Assembly (NCBI RefSeq): GCF_001510895.1 | Contig: NZ_LPWA01000090.1 | Location: 1-64,000, forward strand | Direction of reading: 5' to 3' | Length of the DNA: 64,000 nucleotides | Source: Mesorhizobium loti | GTDB lineage: Bacteria > Pseudomonadota > Alphaproteobacteria > Rhizobiales > Rhizobiaceae | Shown: positions 1-8,806 of the stretch, in pieces | Numbering within the stretch: the first letter of the stretch is position 1 | Layout of the letters: each line of letters opens with the position of its first letter | The notes under the pieces: model-generated | What the model saw: the letters and a program-made list of their open reading frames with translations, nothing else | Databases searched by the model: none | What the model was told of the DNA's origin: nothing | Translations under genes and position numbers: made by a program

Positions 1-1966
1 TCTGCGTGCTGAGCCAATCCCAAGCCCCCTCGAACGGGGTAGCCGGGGCCGAGGCAGGCTCTGCAGACGAGCTGGACTGCTGGGAGCCTTCCTCGGCGAA
101 GGTCGAGGACGAGCCGGCAGATTGAGCAGGCGACGGTGCATCCGGCACCGAAGTCGTCTCGTAGAACTCTGGCGGGTTAGCGGCCATGGACGAGGTAGGC
201 TCCGCAAAGTCTTTTTGAATGAGGCCTCGCAGCTGGTTCCAAGACGGGTCGGCTGGGGGCATGGGGATAGGCGACAAGGAAGCGCTCTGCGCCGCGGCTT
301 TATGTGCGCGGCCTTCATCCTGGCCCCAGCCCGCCTGACCACTGGCGGCCAAACCCAGGACCTCGTTTGCTGCGGCCATCTGTCGAAATCTCTGAAAGAA
401 GCTCCACGCGCTGCGGAAGCCACGTGAGGCGTTGTTCTTGTACTCTTCCACCGCAGGGTTCAGCACTGCAGGTTCAATCCGGGTAACGCCCTTACCAAAC
501 TTCTCAGTAAGCCAATCGTTGAAACGCAGCAAAACAGGGCGATAATTCCTCGTCGTTCTCCCGTATCCTTTGTCGGCGGCTTCGTTACAGGCAGCCTCAA
601 TTACTCTAGTGTCTTCGGTGACAGGACGACGGTCTTTAAGTGTCAACCGCTGTTCGGCCTTGGTCTGTCGGAGCCTTCTCAACGCTGGTGTGATACGCCA
701 GGCCTCGCGGCCCGCATAGGCTTTCGCCAGCGCGTCCAACTCCGGACTCTCAAGCCTGTCAGCGATTTGCGTCCGGTGGTTCTGCGCAAGCCATCTGCTG
801 AGCGCGTCCGGTCGAGCGCCCCGAGCGACGGTCACCAGCTTTCCGGCAGATGCTTGCCGGAGTCTGGTCAACGCAAAGTTGATTTGACGCAGTAGTACGG
901 GATCGCTGCCCGCGAAGTCCCTCGCCAGGCTGTCCAATTGCTGATCCTGAATCCTGCCGCGGATCTGGCTCTGGTGGTTCTTTGCAAGCCATGCGCTGAA
1001 CTTACGCAGCCTCACCAAGTCGGTCTTCACGGTGGCTTCGCTCACTTGGCCGGCTATGGCTTTTTTGTGGTAGTCGGCGAAGACCTCGTCATCCTGCGTG
1101 CTAGGTCGATTCCGGTCAACTATCACCTGCCCTTCGGCGTAGGCCTGTCGGAGCCTGCCCAATGCTGAGTTGACTTGACCGAGTAATTTGGTGTCGTCGG
1201 CCGAGCAGAGCTTCGCTAGGCTGTCCAATTGCCGATCGTGAATCCGGCCGGCGATCTGGCTCTGGTGGTCCTTGGCAAGGCGCACACTGAACTTGCGCAG
1301 CGCGGCTATATCTTTCGAAATCTTGTTTTGGCTGATGCGACTTCCCCTGGCCCTAGCCAGCCTGCGGTAGGCGTTAAAAAGCAGCTCGTCTGGGTGGCGG
1401 CGTTCTCGCTTACGCAGCATTGCAGTTCGCTGCAGGAGGACAGCTTGGTTCGGCACCTCGGTCGGCGGTGTCGGGGAAGTCAAATGTTGCAGGCAAGCGC
1501 GTCCAATCCCTGGGTCGGGTGCCGACACCGACACAGCATGGCCGCCGGCCTGCGCAGGATCGACGTATGGGGCAGGCGAGTTGGTCACGCCATCAGTTCC
1601 CTGCCAAAATGTCGCCGAAGCGAAACCTTCAGCCGGCAAGTGGCCACCGCGACCGGCGGGCGCAAAAATCTCGTCCTGGTAGACACTTGGCACAGTCGAG
1701 TGCGTCGGTGGACCTGAGGGCAAGTGCGAACTGCCCGCCCCGTGGCTCTCCTCTCGCTGCATCAATTCGACCGCACCTGTCTGCGAGACACCACGCCGCT
1801 TGGCCAAACCCCTGTTTGGATTGACCTGCCGGGGCACGCTTCCTTGTAATTCGTTCAGGCGCTGCTCAAAACTCCTCTGCTCGGCCTGTTGCTGTTGCAA
1901 CCCTGGTTCTTCTCTTCGGGCGGGATCTGAGGCGCGGGACGCGCCGATATTGTCGAAGTGATCCAT
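1..1966 (-). CDS. Repeat-containing type III effector, NopD/XopD-like (C terminus outside window)
   Basis: The frame is open from the ATG at 1966 to the left edge, giving at least 655 residues with no stop; a GGAAAGGAAG ribosome site precedes the ATG and a strong tts box lies about 45 bases upstream. The N terminus is polar and Gln-rich, as in secreted effectors. Residues about 200-500 hold tandem units: LRKFSVRLAKDHQSQI near 222, LRKFSAWLAKNHQSQI near 320 and a diverged RWLAQNHRTQIADRL unit near 388, each followed by a helical LxxLRQ segment. A related RPVLLRFNDWL segment follows near 460. Residues 560-655 are Pro/Ser-rich and low complexity. I recall this architecture from rhizobial NopD/Bel2-5-type proteins, where such repeats precede a C-terminal SUMO (C48) protease. 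That catalytic part is not visible here, so the protease assignment is inference. Another repeat-type effector remains possible. Confidence 0.75.
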   Translation of the reverse strand, partial: MDHFDNIGASRASDPARREEPGLQQQQAEQRSFEQRLNELQGSVPRQVNPNRGLAKRRGVSQTGAVELMQREESHGAGSSHLPSGPPTHSTVPSVYQDEIFAPAGRGGHLPAEGFASATFWQGTDGVTNSPAPYVDPAQAGGHAVSVSAPDPGIGRACLQHLTSPTPPTEVPNQAVLLQRTAMLRKRERRHPDELLFNAYRRLARARGSRISQNKISKDIAALRKFSVRLAKDHQSQIAGRIHDRQLDSLAKLCSADDTKLLGQVNSALGRLRQAYAEGQVIVDRNRPSTQDDEVFADYHKKAIAGQVSEATVKTDLVRLRKFSAWLAKNHQSQIRGRIQDQQLDSLARDFAGSDPVLLRQINFALTRLRQASAGKLVTVARGARPDALSRWLAQNHRTQIADRLESPELDALAKAYAGREAWRITPALRRLRQTKAEQRLTLKDRRPVTEDTRVIEAACNEAADKGYGRTTRNYRPVLLRFNDWLTEKFGKGVTRIEPAVLNPAVEEYKNNASRGFRSAWSFFQRFRQMAAANEVLGLAASGQAGWGQDEGRAHKAAAQSASLSPIPMPPADPSWNQLRGLIQKDFAEPTSSMAANPPEFYETTSVPDAPSPAQSAGSSSTFAEEGSQQSSSSAEPASAPATPFEGAWDWLSTQ

Positions 1967-2009
1967 CCTACTTCCTTTCCGAGCGCCGAGCACTTCAAGC
2001 CGGTTCTAT

Positions 2010-2043
2010 CTCTACGGGGCTTGGCTTTCGACAATCTGACGGA
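2010..2043 (-). promoter_or_regulatory. tts box upstream of the repeat effector
   Basis: Read on the minus strand the site is CGTCAGATTGTCGAAAGCC followed by AAGCCCCGTAGA, close to my recollection of the TtsI-binding consensus (TCGTCAG, TT, TCGAAAGC, then a C-rich half). It points at the effector start at 1966. This makes the effector a predicted member of the flavonoid/NodD/TtsI regulon. Confidence 0.85.
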
Positions 2044-2421
2044 TTTCAGGGGGCAGCGATGCAGTGGAAGCCATCGTCATTCGGGCGCACGAATTTTGAG
2101 ATGGACCGTGGGGGGATTTTTCGTGGAATGGGGACGCTTTTTGGAGTCATCAAGATGCCCCCGGTTCGATCGGACACATTTGCGTATGTTGTTTGTGAAG
2201 ACAATTGCAACATGCGCCGGCTGTCGCCGGTTCGGGGGAGCCTATCATGGCGACGCCGGGATTCCGGCGCTGTGCCGTTTGCACCGCAAGCTTGACCTAT
2301 TTCGGCCTCTGCCGCGAGTACCGCGGTGTCGGCCGGTCATATAGACGATTCTGGCTTGCCCATGATCCATGGCGGCACAGTAGCGTGCGCAGTCACAGAG
2401 AGACCAAATTTGTCCACGCGC
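2044..2421. other. Intergenic stretch without a recognisable gene
   Basis: This stretch lies between the effector promoter and the end of rhcU. Short open frames exist on the plus strand (for example from 2059) but they lack a good ribosome site and resemble nothing I know. I see no terminator with a T run and no insertion-sequence ends. Confidence 0.4.
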
Positions 2422-3455
2422 CTAGACCAAGCCCGCGGCATGGAGTGCTCTCGCGACGGGCTCGAAATACTGCATAGGAACAGGTTTTCCTAACTTGGTC
2501 GTTCGGATGAGCTCACGCGCCAGGCCATCATTATCGACAATACTTAGACGTAGCGCCTGCGCCGCTCCCAAGATGGGTGAAACGGCTTCGCCCTCGCCGC
2601 GGCAAACCAAGACCGGCACGCCAGTCTCGCCTTGCACGTAACGCAGACCGACCAATATCGCCCGCCCTCTCAAGATCAATGTGGCGTGATGCACGCCAAG
2701 CGGAGGTTCGCCAGCCATCTCTTGATGTAGGCGACGTCGTTTACGCTTCAACTCTGGCTTACCTTCTTGTTCCTTCCTTTCGCGTTTGACCTCGGTCTCA
2801 GTCATGCGCATGTCGCGCAAAAACAACCAGCGCTGGAGCAGGAGGTCGATCAAGCCGCCGACCAAGAGTGCACCGGCACCAATCCCGACCAGCAGTTTCA
2901 CCTCCGTAAACACGAAGCTCAGGCACGAAATGCCGCAGGCCGGCATATAGACCATCGTTTTCCACATGCTCAGAATGGAAAAAAGAAAGATTGCGCCGAG
3001 GACAAACAGCTTCACCAGCGCTTTGCCAAGGTCGGTTAAGGAGCGCACCGACACGATGCGCTTCAGTCCCTGAAAAGGGTTGATTTTTTCAAACTTGGGC
3101 GCCATCGGCTCGAGTGAGAAGAGTAATCCACCGTTAGAGATGAATGCGGCTGAGACTGCGCGGCGGCTACAGTTCCAAGCAGCGGGCCGACGGTCGTCAC
3201 GGTGAGTTCGGTCAAGAGGATCAGCGCTTGCCCGACAGCGATATTGAAAGGCAGATTCAGCAGCTTGTCGGTCAATAAGACCGCTTCAATGCATTTGTCT
3301 TCGATCGCGCTCGCTCTTAACCAAAGGTAGCCGAGACCGGCGCAGGTGCCGACGGCGCGGACGAAATCGGTGTTGCGCGCAATCTGCCCCTTCTTGCGCG
3401 CTTCGCTTAGCTTCTTGTGTGTGCCTGGGTGTTTCTTCTCTTCGCTCGTGCTCAT
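2422..3455 (-). pseudogene. rhcU: rhcU (SctU/YscU export-gate switch protein), broken by a frameshift
   Basis: RhcU is the inner-membrane component that in other systems cleaves itself to switch export specificity. The first part (ATG 3455) has the family start [25 protein letters not shown] and membrane segments. The second part continues from FSLEPMAPKFEKINPFQGLKR to the C-terminal domain ending at 2422. The two halves are in different frames and join if one base is restored near 3158-3166, giving GTVAAAAVSAAF. The rest of the coding sequence is intact, so either a recent mutation or a sequence error is possible. Where NPTH is expected, the aligned residues are RGRA (LILRGRAILVGLRY). The start overlaps the rhcT stop by four bases (ATGA), so the two are translationally coupled. 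Confidence 0.88.
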
Positions 3456-4273
3456 TTCAGCATCTTTTCGAACGCCCCGAGCCCGCCGTTGGCCTGTGCG
3501 ATATCCGACGCCATTGCGTCGACGAGATACGCGGCGTAGGTGATCATGATGATCGAAAAGCCGATATTTTTGATCGTCGGGGAAAGACGGTTCGACTTGA
3601 GTTGCGGGGCAAAGCGGGCAAGGATCATTACCGAAATCTCAACGAGTAACAGAAAGGCCACGACGGGCCCGGAGACCAGTAAACTCGTGACCATAATCCG
3701 GTCGAGGAGCGCGATAAATTCCATCGCCCCTTGTGCGGTCAGCGTGGGCTGAAATTGATATACCGGCCAGATTGAGTAGCTGCCATAAAGGCCGCTGATC
3801 ACGGTCTCCAGGCCTCCCGATGCGACGAAGATCGTGATCGCTGCGATTCCGAGAAAAAGTCCCATCGCGGACGCCTGAGTGTTCGTTGCAGGGTCTACCG
3901 GACCGACTTGGCTGGTGATGCCGCGCTGGGTGTCGATAAGCTCACCGGCCGCCTGGAGGCTCCATATCGGGATTCCCAGCAGAATCCCAAGTAGCAGGCC
4001 GACAAAAATCTCCTTCAAACCGAGCAGTGTCACCTGGATGAAACGCGTATCAGTATCGAGCAGCTGTAAGCCGTCTCTGATGGGTGCCAAGCACGGTAGC
4101 CCGAACGCGACAGCAAGGCATGCTCTGATCAGCCCGCCAATTTGAGACCGGGTGAATACAGGTAGGATCAGCATAATGCCGACAGCGCGAGCCGCAGCAA
4201 GACCGGCGGCGATGATGAGTTCGATGGCCGCCTGGATAAGCATTTGGGCCTCGGCGGGTGACGAACCGGACAT
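3452..4273 (-). CDS. rhcT: RhcT, type III secretion export gate protein (SctT/YscT)
   Basis: This 273-residue, strongly hydrophobic protein has the SctT/FliR features: an N-terminal membrane helix block ([24 protein letters not shown]), the conserved [11 protein letters not shown] segment, an amphipathic loop with GELIDTQRG around residue 120, and C-terminal helices ending in [21 protein letters not shown]. In the family it forms the export pore together with SctR and SctS in the inner membrane. It sits between rhcS and rhcU with tight spacing (8 bases from rhcS, 4-base overlap with rhcU), as in other rhizobial clusters. The length is normal and no defect is seen. Confidence 0.95.
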   Translation of the reverse strand: MSGSSPAEAQMLIQAAIELIIAAGLAAARAVGIMLILPVFTRSQIGGLIRACLAVAFGLPCLAPIRDGLQLLDTDTRFIQVTLLGLKEIFVGLLLGILLGIPIWSLQAAGELIDTQRGITSQVGPVDPATNTQASAMGLFLGIAAITIFVASGGLETVISGLYGSYSIWPVYQFQPTLTAQGAMEFIALLDRIMVTSLLVSGPVVAFLLLVEISVMILARFAPQLKSNRLSPTIKNIGFSIIMITYAAYLVDAMASDIAQANGGLGAFEKMLK

Positions 4274-4281
4274 GGTGAAGG

Positions 4282-4557
4282 TTAGTAGCTCGGTATAATC
4301 GCGGGAAACTCGGAGAACACGTAATCGGCTTGCTCGATGAGCGGAGCGCTTAGCACGGGAGCAAACAGAGCAATGACCGCAACAACGACCAATAGTTTCA
4401 CCGTTAGGTGCAAGGTTTCGTCCTGAAGCTGCGTCGCCGCCTGGATAATGCCGATGCCCAGGCCGACAACCACAGCGGCAATGAGTGGCGGCAGAACCCA
4501 GATCATGAACACGATCAAGGTTTGGCTCATTTGGGCTACGATGCTGGCCTTATCCAT
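4282..4557 (-). CDS. rhcS: RhcS, type III secretion export gate protein (SctS/YscS)
   Basis: I start the gene at ATG 4557 ([17 protein letters not shown]), giving 91 residues, the normal size for SctS/FliQ. A longer in-frame start at 4614 would overlap rhcR and add a non-family extension. There are two membrane hairpin helices ([36 protein letters not shown] and [19 protein letters not shown]); the family motif QAxTQxQ(D/E)xTL is present as [11 protein letters not shown]. Its role is inner-membrane export gate with SctR and SctT. It begins two bases downstream of the rhcR stop codon. Confidence 0.95.
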   Translation of the reverse strand: MDKASIVAQMSQTLIVFMIWVLPPLIAAVVVGLGIGIIQAATQLQDETLHLTVKLLVVVAVIALFAPVLSAPLIEQADYVFSEFPAIIPSY

Positions 4558-4559
4558 GC

Positions 4560-5225
4560 TCAAGCTCCCGGTGTTGTATAACTCAACACAAGCCCGTGCA
4601 TTAGTCGTGACCAACCATCAATGGTAACAAATAGAAAGAGCTTGAAAGGGACAGCTATCATTGTCGGGGACACCATTGACATGCCCATGGCCATCAAAAT
4701 CGTCGTCACGATGAGGTCGATGCAGATGAACGGAAGATAAAGAAGAAACCCAGTTTCGAACGCACGCTTTAGTTCTGAAATAAGAAAGGATGGTACGAGA
4801 ATGGCAAAATCATCAGGTGTCGCCCTGGCCCGCATCTCCTCTGGCCAGACTTGTTTTGTCGATGATAGGAAAAAACGGCGCTCCTGTTCGTTTGTGAATT
4901 TCTTGAGATACTCGCGCAAAGGCTCTCGTCCCTCTTCAGCTGCGGTGACCCAGTCATCGAAGGTTTGATATTGGAGCTTCGGGTCCGTGATGCGCGCATA
5001 GGTCTGTTCGATAACAGGCGCGCTAACGAAAACGGTGAGAATTAATGCCGTCGCGTAAAGAACTATGTTCGGGGGTATCGTCTGCGTCCCGAGCGCGTTG
5101 CGGACGAGGAATAGAACCACTGATATCTTTATAAAGGCGGTGGTTGTGACGACTGTTAACAGCAGCAGACCCAGTCCAGCCGTAACCGCAAGAAGCGCCA
5201 GGATCCCGGGTTGGATCTCACTCAT
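4560..5225 (-). CDS. rhcR: RhcR, type III secretion export gate protein (SctR/YscR)
   Basis: This 221-residue protein starts at ATG 5225, which overlaps the rhcQ stop (ATGA). It shows the SctR/FliP pattern: a first helix, the TTTAFIKISVVLFLVRNALGTQTIPPN motif at about residues 27-53, a periplasmic charged loop (FTNEQERRFF), then ILVPSFLISELKRAFETGFLLYLPF and the MAMGMSMVSPTMIAVPFKLFLF block. These are among the most conserved segments of the export gate. Function: central pore subunit in the inner membrane. A longer upstream start is possible but would run inside rhcQ without a ribosome site. Confidence 0.95.
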   Translation of the reverse strand: MSEIQPGILALLAVTAGLGLLLLTVVTTTAFIKISVVLFLVRNALGTQTIPPNIVLYATALILTVFVSAPVIEQTYARITDPKLQYQTFDDWVTAAEEGREPLREYLKKFTNEQERRFFLSSTKQVWPEEMRARATPDDFAILVPSFLISELKRAFETGFLLYLPFICIDLIVTTILMAMGMSMVSPTMIAVPFKLFLFVTIDGWSRLMHGLVLSYTTPGA

Positions 5226-6292
5226 TGCAATGCCAACCCGCCACGTAGCCTGATGCCCAGCTCGTCGCCGATGCGCACGATGTCGCCACGGCCGATACGC
5301 CGGCCGTTGGCTACGATATCGATCGGACCGTCGACCGGCCGACCAAGTTCGAAGATATGCCCTTCGCCGGCACTCCTCAGTTCCCCCAGCGGCATCAACC
5401 AGCGGCCGCATTCAAAAACCAGAGTGATTTCGACATCGTCGAGCTCGGCATCCGATGGCCCTTGCAATTCCGGTTCTGTCATGATGTGCGCATACTCCAA
5501 GGGGGGTGGTTGCGGGCGGAAAGGCTCCCGCAGTATCAGGCGGTCGTCCGCGACATCTGCCACGGCCCAGAGCCGGCCCGCAGAGAGGATGATCTGATCG
5601 CGGTGGAACGGTGATACGTCTGGTATCAAAGCATCGCCGGCAGATGTTTTGCGAATGAGAGCCGCCGGAACGCAAAGCGAACCGATCTTTCCTGCAACGA
5701 GGACCGGGAGCTCTGCGGGTAATTCGCTGGGTTGTCGGGGCAACTTTCGAAGCAGATCCCCCAGGGCATGGAACGCGAACGGCACCGGGCCATCGAGAGG
5801 CGAGAATAGGCACAGACGAGCTTTGCCATTGATCGGGCCGCAGGCGACGTCGTATTCGAGGTAGGGAGGTGGCATGGTGGTTTCGCGCAGCTGAGCGAGT
5901 TGCACGTCCTGCCGTATCCGAGCCTCGAGTCGAGCGATAAGCGGCTCGAGTGCGAGTTCGAGAACGAATGAACCGGTTGGCTCGGAAGGTAAGCCCATAC
6001 CGCTCTGCACGGTCGAGATGAGCCTCTCTATCAATACACGGGACATCGACAAGACGATCGTCTCATCTCCGAGCCGCCACATGCACTCAAGCATCGGGAT
6101 GGGAGGCGATTCCAGTTGCCAGACAAGCGGTCCCGTTCGCACCGATAGCGGCTCGTCGCCAAGCCGGCACTGAAAAGCCGTCCGGGGGGTTGCGCACTCG
6201 TTGAGCCACGAGACGACGGCGTGGGACAGAGTTAGCTCCGGCTTCAGTGAATCGTGTGTGCTCAAATTGTTTTCGGCTCTACAAGACGGCAC
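5222..6292 (-). CDS. rhcQ: RhcQ, cytoplasmic sorting-platform (C-ring) protein (SctQ)
   Basis: This 356-residue protein has a C-terminal SpoA/FliN-type domain: from about residue 285, DVEITLVFECGRWLMPLGELRSAGEGHIFELGRPVDGPIDIVANGRRIGRGDIVRIGDELGIRL is the typical surface-presentation fold. In the family it builds the cytoplasmic sorting platform that docks the ATPase and substrate-chaperone complexes. The N-terminal two thirds are poorly conserved, as usual for SctQ. The gene follows rhcZ by 21 bases and overlaps rhcR. The start at 6292 is the first ATG and is plausible. Confidence 0.9.
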   Translation of the reverse strand: MPSCRAENNLSTHDSLKPELTLSHAVVSWLNECATPRTAFQCRLGDEPLSVRTGPLVWQLESPPIPMLECMWRLGDETIVLSMSRVLIERLISTVQSGMGLPSEPTGSFVLELALEPLIARLEARIRQDVQLAQLRETTMPPPYLEYDVACGPINGKARLCLFSPLDGPVPFAFHALGDLLRKLPRQPSELPAELPVLVAGKIGSLCVPAALIRKTSAGDALIPDVSPFHRDQIILSAGRLWAVADVADDRLILREPFRPQPPPLEYAHIMTEPELQGPSDAELDDVEITLVFECGRWLMPLGELRSAGEGHIFELGRPVDGPIDIVANGRRIGRGDIVRIGDELGIRLRGGLALQ

Positions 6293-6313
6293 GATTGCGA
6301 CACGAAAAGAATG

Positions 6314-6856
6314 CTAGCGATCATCAGTTGGGTTGCCCGCCACGTGGGTGAGCGGGACCCTCGCGTACCGAAGCAGGATCTCATGGTCGGCCTCTGTCTC
6401 GGCTGCGGTCTGCCAGTGGATATCGACGCCGCGCCGGACGTCGTCCTCAATTTGTTGCCACTTGTGCCTTGCCGCCGAACAACTGATCCAGTGCGCCCTC
6501 GCCTCAGACGCCGCTGTCTCGGTCTGCTCTTGAGCGATGCAGGCGTCATCAAGCGTCTGGCGTCTCAAGGCGACCTCAGCCTCAAGCCGCTCTATGAGGA
6601 GGTGGCCTTGATCGAGCGCCTGGACGGAAAAGGTATCAAGCGATGCAAGCCGTTGGTAAAGCTCCATTTCCGCCCTTGCGCAGTGTTGCTGTGCGATTGC
6701 AAGCTCGCGGGAAGCATGCTGTGCGGCCTCGGCCGCCATGTGGGCCTTGGCTTCCATTTTGGACAGCTCACGAAGGGCGCTACGCTCTCGCATATCCTTC
6801 AAAAGCCGCAAGCTCGTAGCGTGGACACAATTCATGCGGTCAGCTGCAACATCCAT
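6314..6856 (-). CDS. rhcZ: RhcZ (SctO/YscO-like stalk protein)
   Basis: This 180-residue, Ala/Glu-rich protein is predicted to be almost entirely helical coiled coil (for example KMEAKAHMAAEAAQHASRELAIAQQHCARAEMELYQRL). It sits between the ATPase gene rhcN and rhcQ, exactly where SctO is encoded in type III systems. SctO proteins act like the gamma stalk of rotary ATPases. I prefer the start at 6856 because AGAGGA lies 8 bases upstream; a start at 6835, forming an ATGA overlap with the rhcN stop, is also possible. Sequence conservation in this family is low, so the call rests mainly on position, size and helical character. Confidence 0.78.
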   Translation of the reverse strand: MDVAADRMNCVHATSLRLLKDMRERSALRELSKMEAKAHMAAEAAQHASRELAIAQQHCARAEMELYQRLASLDTFSVQALDQGHLLIERLEAEVALRRQTLDDACIAQEQTETAASEARAHWISCSAARHKWQQIEDDVRRGVDIHWQTAAETEADHEILLRYARVPLTHVAGNPTDDR

Positions 6857-8190
6857 GCGACGGTTTCCTCTAAGTCGCTCGCCTCATCTTCTCCCTGGCG
6901 CAAAAATTCCTGCAGGTCGCCGATCGAGTCGATAGCCCTGTCAGTAAGCGGATCGTTGCCTTGCTTATATTCGCCGACCTTGACCAAAAACTCGGACTCG
7001 GCATAGCGCGAGAGGAGATCGCGGAACATAGATGCCGCCTTGCGATGTGCCATAGATACGACCGCATCCATTACGCGGCTGCGACTTTGCAGCACATCGA
7101 TGGCAGGGAAATGGGATCGCGCAGCGATCGTGCGTGAGAGGACCACATGGCCATCGAGAATGCCGCGCGATTCTTCTGCGATGGGATCCCCCGTGCCGTC
7201 ACCTTCGACAAGCACTGTATAGAAGGCCGTAATTGAGCCACACTCACCCATGCCCGCGCGCTCCAGCAGGCCTGGCAGCATGGCAAACACGGAAGGCGGA
7301 AAGCCTCGCCGGGTCGGCGGCTCGCCCGCAGCAAGTCCGATTTCGCGCATGGCGCGGCAAAAGCGCGTCAAGGAATCCATCATCAGAACGACGCGTTGCC
7401 CTCGTTCGCGGAAATGTTCGGCAAGTGCGCTCGCCATGTGAGCACATTGTGCCCGCTCCATTGCCGAGGCGTCGGATGTTTCGACCACAACGATCGTACG
7501 ACGAAGAGCCGCTTCTCCAAGGTGTCGCTCAACGAATTCGCGCACTTCCCGCCCGCGCTCGCCAATGAGGGCAATTATGTTAACGTCGGCCGTCGCGCCC
7601 TTTATGATCTGCGACAGTAACGTTGACTTGCCGCAACCAGGCTCTCCATAAATCCCGATCCGCTGGCCTTCGCCGCATGTTAGGAGACCATCCAAGGCGC
7701 GGACGCCAAGTGGGAATGGTCGCTCGATCATGCGCCTTGTCATGGGGTTGGGCGCCTTGCCGCGGAGCGCGCGCGTTTCGTCGGCTTTGAGAGCGCCTTT
7801 GCCGTCGAGGGGACGGCCAAAGCTGTCGATCACGCGGCCAAGCAAATCGGGGCCGACTGGCACTTCATGCATTCGACCGCTGGCGATCACTTCTGCGCGA
7901 CTGGACAGGCCCACCATGTCGCCGATCGGGGTGAGCAGCACGCCATTTTGCGAGAAACCGATCACTTCGGCTTCGAGAGAGTGTCCGGTTCGCGGATCCT
8001 GCAACAGACAAAGTTCCCCAATTCGAGCATCCGGCAACACCGCATGGAGCACCGTACCGACGGCGCTGGTTAGGCGTCCGCGCACGACACGCGTGTCGAT
8101 AGCTCTTGCGGTCGATCTCAGAGACGAGAGCGTCGCATCCAGTGTTCTGTCTTCGGCCGGACTGCCATGTTGTGGTAGCAGTTCGGTCAC
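6832..8190 (-). CDS. rhcN: RhcN, type III secretion ATPase (SctN)
   Basis: This 452-residue F1-type hexameric ATPase energises unfolding and export of substrates at the base of the injectisome. Visible motifs are Walker A GEPGCGKST at about residues 182-190, ALIGERGREVREFVE, the Walker B region VVLMMDSLTRFCRAMREIGLAAGEPPTRRG near 265-295, and the C-terminal RYAESEFLVKVGEYKQGNDPLTDRAI. The N-terminal beta-barrel domain is complete. The start overlaps the stop of the upstream rhcL gene (ATGA), indicating translational coupling. Length and motifs are normal; no defect is seen. Confidence 0.97.
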   Translation of the reverse strand: MTELLPQHGSPAEDRTLDATLSSLRSTARAIDTRVVRGRLTSAVGTVLHAVLPDARIGELCLLQDPRTGHSLEAEVIGFSQNGVLLTPIGDMVGLSSRAEVIASGRMHEVPVGPDLLGRVIDSFGRPLDGKGALKADETRALRGKAPNPMTRRMIERPFPLGVRALDGLLTCGEGQRIGIYGEPGCGKSTLLSQIIKGATADVNIIALIGERGREVREFVERHLGEAALRRTIVVVETSDASAMERAQCAHMASALAEHFRERGQRVVLMMDSLTRFCRAMREIGLAAGEPPTRRGFPPSVFAMLPGLLERAGMGECGSITAFYTVLVEGDGTGDPIAEESRGILDGHVVLSRTIAARSHFPAIDVLQSRSRVMDAVVSMAHRKAASMFRDLLSRYAESEFLVKVGEYKQGNDPLTDRAIDSIGDLQEFLRQGEDEASDLEETVAWMLQLTA

Positions 8191-8806
8191 AGCTCGCCTT
8201 GTTCAGCACGCAATCCAAAGCCGAGGCGCAGCGCCCGCAATTGCGCATCAAGCCCCAGATCGACATTGCCATAGTCGCTCCACAGGACGCATTGCTGTGG
8301 CGACAGCGCCGGATCCGGATCAATTCGAACTTTCGGCCGGCCTTCTCGTCCATCGTATGCGGCGAACTCGCCTGCGACGGCCTCGGCTTGCGTGGGACAC
8401 ACCTTAAGGCAGACCTCCGCGCCGCCTTTCCGTTCGATCGCATGACGAACGGCCTTCACCAACAGCTCGCCGGGGTCGAAAGCCCCCAGCAGTTCGCTTA
8501 CGATCTCCATGACGAGTTGTGGCAATTGCTGCTCCAGGGCTGCCTTTTGGCGTGCCGCCTCAGAGACGGACTGCGCAATCAGCCGCGCAATTTCCTCGGC
8601 GCCGCGATTCATCCCCTCACTCGTCCGCGCTCCCGTTCCCGCTGATAAGCTGTGCGCGCCCAGCTGCGAACCCGCTGCAGATACCGTTCCGCCGCCGCGC
8701 GCGCCTCAAAGGCACTGTGCCAGATCTCGAGCTCATTGGCCGGGACCAGCGGCCCGACGGGGCGCATCCGGGGAGCGACCGGCGCTACGAAATCATCGAG
8801 CGTCAT
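8187..8806 (-). pseudogene. nolV: rhcL/nolV (SctL ATPase regulator), split by a frameshift
   Basis: SctL tethers and regulates the ATPase. Two adjacent frames together make the expected protein. A 65-residue N-terminal part (MTLDDFVAPVAPRMRPVGPL, from 8806) ends at TGA 8611-8609. A 141-residue part from ATG 8612 (MNRGAEEIARLIAQ) holds the conserved LPQLVMEIVSELLGAFDPGELL and CVLWSDYGNVDLGL segments. Restoring one base near 8624-8631 gives RERERGTSEGMNRGAEEIA and a single chain of about 206 residues, the usual length. The TGA and the downstream ATG overlap (ATGA), so two separately translated pieces are conceivable. The 5' end overlaps the nolU stop and the 3' end overlaps rhcN. Confidence 0.88.

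Noticed and set aside
759..992. Short minus-strand ORF inside the effector
   Set aside because: It is a shifted frame of the repeat region; the long open frame from 1966 with repeats and tts box explains this DNA.
2059..2295. Plus-strand ORF (MQWKPSSFGRTNFEMDRGG) considered as an insertion-sequence remnant
   Set aside because: No transposase motif, no terminal repeats and no ribosome site could be found.
5211..5597. Long plus-strand frames opposite rhcQ, rhcN and other apparatus genes
   Set aside because: They lie antisense to clearly recognised genes, have odd composition (Arg/Ser/Pro-rich) and no ribosome sites.
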